Positions 29,759 to 38,000 of a DNA stretch of 38,861 nt are shown here, in pieces. Positions within the stretch are counted from its first letter, which is position 1. Each line of letters begins with the position of its first letter. The stretch is taken from positions 1 through 38,861 of the forward strand of contig DASXLL010000273.1 of the NCBI GenBank assembly GCA_036496265.1. The letters run 5' to 3'. The notes beneath the pieces were generated by a model. That model did no database searches. It was not told where the DNA came from and saw only the letters and a list, made by a program, of their open reading frames with translations. The DNA is from CAYLLN01 sp036496265. Lineage in GTDB: Bacteria; Planctomycetota; Planctomycetia; Pirellulales; Pirellulaceae. The position numbers were made by a program, and so were the translations under genes.

Positions 29759-32170
29759 CTACTTATTCAGGAATGAATCGCTGGCAATTACGGCATGGAT
29801 CAGAGAACGCACGCCATATTCTTGTTTCCGAGTCTTGGCGACGATGTCATCGAGCACTTGCCGATCGGAAAACGAGATGCCTGCGCCGGTGCCATAGGTC
29901 ATCAGCTTGGCGGCCAGATTACGAGCGATTTTGTCGGCGTCGGATAGCAGGATCTCCTTAAACTCGGCCAGACTTTTGAACGCCCGGCCGTCGGCGGTCG
30001 TGTAACTCGGATCCACCTGCGGACCGGGTTGCCATCCACCTTCTTTTCCGTCCTTGCCAGCCTTCGCGGGTTTGAATCCATCCACGGCTGCGCGGTATTC
30101 ATCTCGCCAGAGGCCGATTACGTCGTAATTCTCTAGGGCAAATCCTGGCGGATCAATTTTTACGTGGCAGGCGGCGCACGTCTCGATCTCACGATGCTTG
30201 GCGAGTTGCTCGCGAATCGTCGTCGCCCCGCGGATATCCGGCTCGATGGCGGGCACGTTCGCGGGCACCGGCGGAACGCTCTGACCCATGATCCGGTCCA
30301 TCATCCAAACGCCCCGGACTACCGGTGAAGTGGTCGTCCCATTCGCGGTCACCTTCAAAATGCTCGCTTGCGTAATCAGGCCGCCCCGCCGGTCCTCCGG
30401 CCGAAGCGTCACCTGCCGCATGCCTTCGCCGCCAGGCCAGGGAATGCCGTAATGCCGCGCGAGTCTGCTATTCATGAACCCGAACGAGGAATCGATGACG
30501 TTCGTAGCGCTCCGATCGCTGGTCACCAACTCGCGGAAGAAGGCGTGAGTCTCATCGAGCATTGCATACTTCAGCACCTCGTCGAACTCTGGGTACAGCT
30601 TCGAATCCGGCGTCGTGGCATCGATCTCCGTCAAGTTTAGCCACTGGTCGGTGAAATTATGAATAAAGGCCTCAGCCTTCGGATCTCCAAGCATTCGTTC
30701 AACTTGTTGGTGTAGTATGTTCGCCTCGGTGAGGCGACCGGCGTCGGCTGCGGCACGTAGCTCGTCATCCGGCATCGTGCTCCAGAGAAAGTAACTCAGC
30801 CGTTCAGCGAGCGCATGAGCTGGCAGGCGGCCAGGCGATTCATCCATATAGAGAAATCGGGGCGAGGTCAGCACGCCGCGAAAGGCGACTCGCAAGGCAT
30901 CGAGCAGGCTGGCCCCTCCATCCAGCTCGTGCTCAGCCAGCGCGACGTACGGCGCAGCTTCCGCATCGGTCAGCGGGCGGCGAAATGCGCGCGACGCAAA
31001 CGCTTGCACTAGCCGGGCCGCGTCGATCTTCGGATTTGCCGAGATTAGTGCGGCGTTACCCCCCGGCGATGCGTCTACCCGAACGCCAGGGAAAAGCAGC
31101 TCGCGCAAAGGGGCTGCGTCGGGACCGCGCGAAATTCGTTCCAAACTGATCCATTTGATGGCGACCCCGGGTAACCCGGCGCTTTGCGCTTGCTCAGTTG
31201 CGTATTTCGCTCCGAATTTATTTTTCTTATGTGCGGAATCGTGCGGGCGGACCTCCAGGATGTGGCCCGCCTCGATCCATGCCTCGAATTGAACCTCGCG
31301 CTGCTCCTCAACTGCCGCGAAGCTGCCGATCCAAAACAGCGTGGGAGCCGCTGCAGCACAAACGCCGCTATGCACGCTACACCAGACTTGCCCGTCCGCT
31401 GGCGGATTGACGGCCGAGACGCCCAGCGAGATTCGATACCAGCCGCTCTCACGCACTTTGGTCGGTGGCATGCGTCCGCTAAAGGCCCGTGATGGGGACC
31501 AGGAGACGACATCCTTGTGCTCCGGCCTTGGCACCGGTTCTCGTTGTCTCGTGCTGAGCGTCTTCAATTCCGGCCAGCCCAGCTCGGTGCGATGACGCTT
31601 CGCAGGTCCCAGAGCTCGTTCCCAGGCAGCATCCAGCGCGATATCTGCCACGTTCAAATACTGGTCGAGCTGAAAGTGCGAGATCTGTTGGGCTGTCGAG
31701 ACTTTGTCGAATCCGTCTGCGCGCGGATCTTCTTGCAGCAGGTCAATCAATGGCACATCGATGCCAAGTAAATCATGAATTGTCCGTTCGTACTCCAGCC
31801 GCGTGAGCCGTCGCGCTGGCACGCGGCCCTCTGCCGCGATTCGCTGGAGATCCGCATTTCTTACTTGCTCGCCAAGCGACGCCAAAAACTTCTGCCATTC
31901 CTGCGCCCCAGGCCGCGGCTCACCCTTGGGCGGCATTTCCCCGGCTTGCACTCGGTCATACGCTCGAACCCAGCGAGCTAAGGCTTCGGGCTTTGCCGAA
32001 TCCAGGGCGAACTGCGTCAAATCGAGCCCGCCCTCGTGAACATCGGCGTCGTGGCATTGATGACAATTCTGCTTGAGAAATGTCTCCACAGCCGGTGGCA
32101 GTCCTGCCGTGGCTAGCGGAGGAGTAAATGCCATCAACAGCAGAATAAGCCACGGAACAGTGCATCGCAT
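29759..32170 (-). CDS. DUF1592-type exported cytochrome-like protein, long form
   Basis: This 803-residue protein has a signal peptide (to about ATAG). A cytochrome-like segment carries C36HQCH40 and 'GEMPPKGEPRP'. DUF1587 follows (RLTRLEYERTIHDLLGIDVP), then an insert of roughly 170 residues with lectin-like strands ('ESGWYRISLGVSAVN', 'VQFEAWIEAGHILEVRP'). DUF1595, DUF1592 ('LAERLSYFLWSTMPDDEL'), DUF1588 with C665AACH669, and DUF1585 complete the chain. It is about 145 residues longer than the copy at 10989, mostly because of the insert, which may bind carbohydrate. It leads the operon with DUF1552 and DUF1080-like genes. Electron transfer via two covalent haems is likely from the motifs; substrate is unknown. 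Confidence 0.9.
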   Translation of the reverse strand: MRCTVPWLILLLMAFTPPLATAGLPPAVETFLKQNCHQCHDADVHEGGLDLTQFALDSAKPEALARWVRAYDRVQAGEMPPKGEPRPGAQEWQKFLASLGEQVRNADLQRIAAEGRVPARRLTRLEYERTIHDLLGIDVPLIDLLQEDPRADGFDKVSTAQQISHFQLDQYLNVADIALDAAWERALGPAKRHRTELGWPELKTLSTRQREPVPRPEHKDVVSWSPSRAFSGRMPPTKVRESGWYRISLGVSAVNPPADGQVWCSVHSGVCAAAAPTLFWIGSFAAVEEQREVQFEAWIEAGHILEVRPHDSAHKKNKFGAKYATEQAQSAGLPGVAIKWISLERISRGPDAAPLRELLFPGVRVDASPGGNAALISANPKIDAARLVQAFASRAFRRPLTDAEAAPYVALAEHELDGGASLLDALRVAFRGVLTSPRFLYMDESPGRLPAHALAERLSYFLWSTMPDDELRAAADAGRLTEANILHQQVERMLGDPKAEAFIHNFTDQWLNLTEIDATTPDSKLYPEFDEVLKYAMLDETHAFFRELVTSDRSATNVIDSSFGFMNSRLARHYGIPWPGGEGMRQVTLRPEDRRGGLITQASILKVTANGTTTSPVVRGVWMMDRIMGQSVPPVPANVPAIEPDIRGATTIREQLAKHREIETCAACHVKIDPPGFALENYDVIGLWRDEYRAAVDGFKPAKAGKDGKEGGWQPGPQVDPSYTTADGRAFKSLAEFKEILLSDADKIARNLAAKLMTYGTGAGISFSDRQVLDDIVAKTRKQEYGVRSLIHAVIASDSFLNK

Positions 32171-32714
32171 GCGTAGAGTCTAGCCACCAACTCCATACCT
32201 GCCAATCTTCGGGCAATTCACGACCGCGCTTTGATAGAAAGCGTTCAGGGCTGTTTGGGTCAACTCTTGGAAACGGCCCACATTCAGCGTGAAGCCGTAG
32301 ATTTTGGCGAACTCAACCTCTTTCAAATAGGATTATCAAACCATTGTTTCTTAGCACTCGAGTGCATCGGTCGGCACAACCACCGTGGCCTTTAGCGACG
32401 TGGCCGGACGGCACTACTGTGCCCGCTCGTTTCAAATTCCATCGCCCTCTCTTTGTTCGACGAACCAGCCACGTGGCGCTCGGTGTATTGATCGGGAATG
32501 GGCTTTGTCAGTCGAGATAGTTCTCGACGCTCGACATTTGCACGTCGCATCGATACTGTAGCAATGGATTCTCATCGTCTGTCTTATTTGACGGTCCCTC
32601 AGTCATGTCAGATCGAAGCCGTTATGTCCCTTGGATATATGACTAGCTGCGGAGTCAACCGCCACTCATTACTCCATGAAATTCTTCCTCACCACCACTG
32701 CTGCCCGGACTAGC
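32171..32714. other. Divergent intergenic region, promoters expected
   Basis: No gene is evident between the DUF1592 operon and the third sulfatase. A short hairpin GGCAC-TACT-GTGCC lies at 32410-32423. I could not assign promoter boxes with confidence. The right end (from ATG 32676) could be coding if the longer sulfatase start is used. Confidence 0.4.
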
Positions 32715-34349
32715 ATGAAATCAGTACAGCACCTTCTTTCGCTCGGGTCGGCCGCGCTGTTAGTCTCTCTGGCCGTGCTCCACGCTGCAGAGAGCGGCAA
32801 ACCGAACATCGTCTTCATTTTCGCGGACGACTGGGGATGGGGCGATCTCTCCTGCCACGGACATCCGTGGCTAAAGACGCCGAACCTCGATCGGCTCGCG
32901 AGCGAAGGCATCGACTTTCAACAGTTCAATGTGCTCAATCCCGTTTGCTCGCCGAGTCGCTGTGCCGCGGTGACGGGACATTTCCCCGCGCGCTACAGCA
33001 TCCATCAACATTTCGCCGCTCCCGCGCAGAACCTCGAGCGCAACATGCCCGACTGGCTCGATCCGAAGGCGCCGACGATCGCGCGTTTCCTGCAGCAGGC
33101 CGGTTATCGCACCGGGCACTTCGGCAAGTGGCATCTCACGAGCCGCAACATCCACGGCGCGCCGACGCCCGAAGCCTACGGCTTTGACGAGTTCTCGATC
33201 TTCAACGGTGGCGCGGAATTGCCATCAGCCGATTTGCATGCCACGCCGGATAACGCAGTGAAGTTTATTCGCGCCAACAAAGACCGGCCCTTTTTCGTAA
33301 ATGTTTGGCTGCACGAGAGCCATCTGCCGCATGTGCCGGTAAAGGAGTCGCTGGAAAAGTGGCAGGAACTCGACGAGCAGAAGCGTGTCTACGCAGCCGT
33401 CATCACCGACGGTGACAATGCCGTGGGCCGAGTGCTCGACGCACTCAAAGCCACTGGCGTGGAACAGAACACCATCGTGCTTTTCTCCAGCGACAACGGC
33501 CCCGAATCCACGGGCAACATGCCGGAACAAAACTTGCGAGATACAGATGTTGGCTCGGTTGGCTTTGGAGGTTATTACAGCGTAGGTTCGACGAGTGGTC
33601 TGCGCGGGCGCAAGCGGAGCCTTTTCGAAGGCGGGGTACGTGTGCCGTTCATCGTTCGTTGGCCCGGTCATACGCCGGCTGGAGCGAAGAATGACTCGAC
33701 AGTTTTCACTGCTGTCGATCTGTTGCCGACTCTTTGTGCCGCGGCCGGCGTCAAGCTGCCCTTGGCGTATCACGGTGACGGTGAAAATCTGCTCGCGGCC
33801 CTCAACGGCCAACCGGCCGTTCGTACTCGCCCCATCTTCTGGCAGTGGCAGGGCAAAATGGCGGAGCCCGACTGGTGGCCCCGTCTCGCCGTGCGTGAGG
33901 GCGAATGGAAACTCGCACTCACGGACGACGCAAAACGCGTCGAGTTACACCGTCTCAACGCCGATCGCGGCGAATCCGCCGACGCGGCGCCGGATCATCC
34001 CGACATCGTCAACCGGCTCACGAAGCTCGTGCTTGATTGGAAAATCACACTCCCCGCGAAACCCGACCCATTATGCATCAGCACGACCGACCGCTCAGAC
34101 AGCAAGGGCAATTCCAACAAACGTCGGAAAGCGGCGGCGACACCCGAGCAGCCCGCAAAGAAAGCAACGCCCGACCGCGCCCGAGCTTTCGAGCGGATGG
34201 ATTTAAACAAAGACGGTTTGCTCACGCTTGACGAATATCAAGCGGGCCTGAAAAGCGGAAAGAACTTGGAGCAGCGTTTTAAGAACTTCGACAAAAACAA
34301 CGACGGTAAACTGACACCCAAAGAGTTTGCCACGCCCGATGGTGAATGA
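32715..34349 (+). CDS. Exported sulfatase with two C-terminal EF-hands
   Basis: From ATG 32715 the product is 544 residues; ATG 32676 is in frame and adds 13. The later start gives a compact signal peptide (MKSVQHLLSLGSAALLVSLA), but neither start has a strong RBS. The catalytic core has ADD (37-39), C78-S-P-S-R82 as formylglycine site, 'GHFGKWHL', 'LFSSDNGPE' and 'GGVRVPFIVRWPG'. After the sulfatase domain a Lys/Ala-rich linker leads to two canonical EF-hand loops starting at D496 (DLNKDGLLTLDE) and D526 (DKNNDGKLTPKE). Calcium binding by this tail may tether or stabilise the enzyme outside the cytoplasm. The fusion of sulfatase with EF-hands mirrors the EF-hands on the hydrolase and DUF1549 proteins nearby. 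Confidence 0.9.
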   Translation: MKSVQHLLSLGSAALLVSLAVLHAAESGKPNIVFIFADDWGWGDLSCHGHPWLKTPNLDRLASEGIDFQQFNVLNPVCSPSRCAAVTGHFPARYSIHQHFAAPAQNLERNMPDWLDPKAPTIARFLQQAGYRTGHFGKWHLTSRNIHGAPTPEAYGFDEFSIFNGGAELPSADLHATPDNAVKFIRANKDRPFFVNVWLHESHLPHVPVKESLEKWQELDEQKRVYAAVITDGDNAVGRVLDALKATGVEQNTIVLFSSDNGPESTGNMPEQNLRDTDVGSVGFGGYYSVGSTSGLRGRKRSLFEGGVRVPFIVRWPGHTPAGAKNDSTVFTAVDLLPTLCAAAGVKLPLAYHGDGENLLAALNGQPAVRTRPIFWQWQGKMAEPDWWPRLAVREGEWKLALTDDAKRVELHRLNADRGESADAAPDHPDIVNRLTKLVLDWKITLPAKPDPLCISTTDRSDSKGNSNKRRKAAATPEQPAKKATPDRARAFERMDLNKDGLLTLDEYQAGLKSGKNLEQRFKNFDKNNDGKLTPKEFATPDGE

Positions 34350-35072
34350 TCATCAGCAGCAGCCAAATGTGACTTAGCGTTTCGCCTCGTAGCTCCTGGC
34401 GCTTTGTGGTGAATTGAAACTTGGGCCACCAATTCAAAACTACATAGCTTTTTTGGTCGCCTCGGTCGGCCGCTTTCAGAATGACGAACAGGGGTCTATT
34501 CACATCCTTCCAATGAATTCCTGGGCGCCGTTGGTTCCTCGAAGTGCGGCTCGTTGCAACATCGCGGCAGCGAAGGGCGAAACCCACGGCGGGCAAGAAC
34601 GATCGAATCGCCGTTGTCTACTTTGCCCCGAACGAAGTGACGACGGCGACGCTTAGCGGCATGAGCTCGTTCGGCAGTTTCAGGCCGCGGGCACGGCTTA
34701 TAACAACGCCGAAGCGAACTCTCAGAAGGTGCGCTCGGCCTGCTTCCACAGCTTGTGATCGAGAATTCGTCGGAGGCGCGGTGCAATGCCTCACAAGCTG
34801 ACCCCAGCTGGAGCGTCGGAGTGTTTTGTATTGCAGGTTATGTGGTCGTCTCAGTTTATAAAGCATATTGTTCATAAGAATACTGCAAAATGATGCTAAC
34901 CCTTGACGGCTATTGGGTTATCGAATTAGCATCGTAGCCAAGTCGCCGACATCTCGGAATCATTTATTGCGAACATTCGGCGCGGTCGCATTATTTTGTC
35001 TAATCGGCATGAAGGCGCTGGTGTTTCACTGCTGCGCCCGATAGCTGAAATGGCGAGGAGACACGTGCTGTG
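34350..35072. other. Long gap, possible decayed coding sequence
   Basis: No intact gene is apparent. Around 34560-34690 a plus-strand frame gives protein-like text (GKNDRIAVVYFAPNEVTTAT), and another frame just after gives 'QFQAAGTAYNNAEANSQKV', as a frameshifted relic would. No family was recognised and chance is possible. The right end carries a candidate promoter (34903-34932) and the leader of the giant surface-protein gene, with GAGGAG at 35055-35060. Confidence 0.3.
34903..34932 (+). promoter_or_regulatory. Candidate sigma70-like promoter of the giant surface protein
   Basis: TTGACG (34903-34908) and TAGCAT (34927-34932) are separated by 18 bases. The -35 box matches 5 of 6 and the -10 box 4 of 6 consensus positions. 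The predicted leader is about 135 bases to the start codon. Planctomycete promoters are poorly defined, so this is tentative. Confidence 0.3.
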
Positions 35073-38000
35073 ATGAACGTAGGCATTACTATTTCCAAGG
35101 AACACCCAACCGTTGGGACTCGATCAAACGCCTCGCTAGCGCGCCAACTTCGCCGGAGGCGCGGCCGGAAGCACTACCGGCCGCAACTGGAGCAGCTTGA
35201 AGACCGCCGCTTGCTGGCGGTCATCACGCCCGTTTCATTCACGGCCGGCGACCACGAGGTCAACCATCTCTCGCTGACCGCCGATGCCGACTGGCTGACT
35301 TACAACGAAGACGTTCCGCATGGCACCATTTATCTTGGGGCGTTCAATCCTGATTTTTTGAAGAGCCTGCAGGTCACGTTTACCGGGAACACGAACGACC
35401 ACCTCACCGAGATGCCCATCACGGGAGATATAGAGGGACTTGTCGCTGGTCTGGAAGAACTGGAAGTTGAGGCCCCGCTTGGCGTTGGCGTTGCGGAGGG
35501 TGAACTTGAACTGGACCTTACCGCCTCCCTCACAGCGAACGGCCATTTGGTTCTTGCCGAACCGAACGGAGATCTTGCCGATGAGACGTCACAAGTCGAT
35601 GTTTCGTTCTCCCTTCTGGACGCGATCCGGCGCTTGCCAGACGGCACGGCGATCGTGCCGCTCAGCGCGGCTTCCGTCGCGCAGATCCTTGCCATCCCGA
35701 CCGAAATCGCGTCCGATTACACGGCCAAAGCCGCACTAGGAGCAGGCCCTGACTTAGTCTCCTTGGCCGCTTTGGAAGCGATCTTGGCAGGCCTGGGAAT
35801 CGGGGGCGCCATCGCAGCCAGTTCTGGCGACGTGACCGTGGACGTGGGCGACCAGGACGACACCGTCGATCTGTCCACCTTCGTCCACAATGCCACGATC
35901 CTCCTCGGCGATGGCAACGATTCGGTGACTTTGGGCCTGGGCAACGACACCGCCCAAGGTGGCAACGGTGACGATACCTTCATTTTGATTCCCACCGGCA
36001 CCACGACTACGAAGACGCTCAACGGCGGCAATGGCGCCGACATGATTCAAATTGATGGAACGCCAGGTGACGACATTTTCACATTCGCAATGGGCGGCGT
36101 CGGCAACAAGGACCTGATTATTAAGGTCAGCGGCGACGGTCCCGGCACCCCGGTCAGCACGTCGATAATCCCCGACTTCGCCAACCAAAGCATCGAGCAG
36201 ATCGTCGTCACGGGGGATTTTGGCGACGACAAGTTCATCGTCGACGATAGCCACGGCGCGATTCCCACCCGCCTGACGTTTCAAGCCGGCGGCGGAGAGG
36301 ACTCCTTGCAATTAGTGGGCGACCCTGGCGCGAACGGTTTCAGCGTTAAATCGGAAAATCTGGACTTCGGCTCCGTTCCGACGTTCGGCGGGATTCACAA
36401 TCTAGTGATGCAGGACGCCGCCGGAAACGACGTGACGCAAACCATCATCTACGACGGCTTCGACCTGAACTCGGAATTCATCGAAGACTCGATTCCTGGA
36501 CCGCTGCAAATTCAATCGAACTACTCGTCCTCCACGGTTCTCATTGGCGGGAGCACGGAAAGTACCGACCCTGACAATCCCGACTTCGCGTCCATCGCGG
36601 TCGGTGTTTACGGACCGATCAAGTTCAAAAACAAGACGAAGCTGGTCTATAACGGGGGGATTGCGGGCGACGGCATCACCATCGATGCGGAGGCACTCTC
36701 CAAATCGAATCCCACTCTGACCTCGTTCATTGTGAATTGCGGCGCCGGGGATGACTCCGTCGATATAACGACTGAACCTGGCCCGAACCTGAACATCATC
36801 GTCAATGGCAACGGTGGCGACGACGCCCTCTCGGGCGATGTCGAGTTGCACGGCGGCGACGGCGATGACATCCTGACCGGCGGCGACGGCGACAACCTGC
36901 TCGATGGTGGCCCAGGAGACGATCAGTTCGACGGTGGCGGCGGCGCCGACACCTATCTCGGCGGGGACGGCTTCGACACAATCCTGATCTCCGGTGATCA
37001 GAAAAACAATCAGATCTCCGTCTCACAAACCTCAGCCACCCTCCTGGCTCGTACCGTCGATGGCGTGAGCAAGACCGACTCAATGCCAAACCAGGACTTG
37101 GAAGACGTCCGCATCGATGCGGGCGCTGGCGACGATTTCATCAACGTCCAGGTGGCGGATTCTCTGGAAGCGACTCCCGACACAAGCCTGCGCTTCGACG
37201 TCGATGGCGACGGCGGCAATGACCGCCTGATCGTTCAGGACCTCGGCCTGGGCGATTTCGACATCCTGCGGCCAGGCGCCGACAACCACTCCGGCTCGGT
37301 GACCATCGGCTCCTTCCAACCGGTTATCTACCAAGACATCCAGCGACTCGACATCACGCCCATCGACTCGGTGAGCGGTGGGACCGGGACAGATGGCCTT
37401 GGCCGCCTGAAAGTTTTTCATCCCGATCCTTTCGAATACAACGATACACGCTTGACAGCCGGCCAGTTGCAGCGAGTTGGCCAGTCATCGACCAGCCCCA
37501 CAATCGATCCAGGTGCCGTGACAACCCCGTTCGCCGTCAACGGCGACGAAGACTGGTACGAATTCCGTCCCGCGGGAACCGGCACGTTCCAAGTGAAGAT
37601 TCTCTTCGACAAGCTGGCGACGCTCGACAATGGTCGGCCGGGCCTGCCCGGCAGCGGCGATCTGAATCTGGACATTTACGACGCTAACGGCACACTTATC
37701 ACCAGCGGCGTTGCGGCTTCCGGCGGCAAGGCCGCTGTCTTTGGGGCAACCAACGATCCCGCCTTTCCACAGTTCAATCGGATTTACGTCCGAGTTCGCG
37801 GTGCAACGCCAACGTCGATCAATCTCTATGATTTCGACAATATCGCCGGCCTGGTCTCAGGCAATCCGGGTAGTGGTGTAAGCAACGTTGATACATTCGG
37901 CCCGCAAGTGACGAACGTGCAGATTACCGGCAGCCCGGCCTACAATCTTTTCGGGCAAAAGCCGGGCGACGCCGCGCAGGGACCGACCCCCGCAGTCCGC

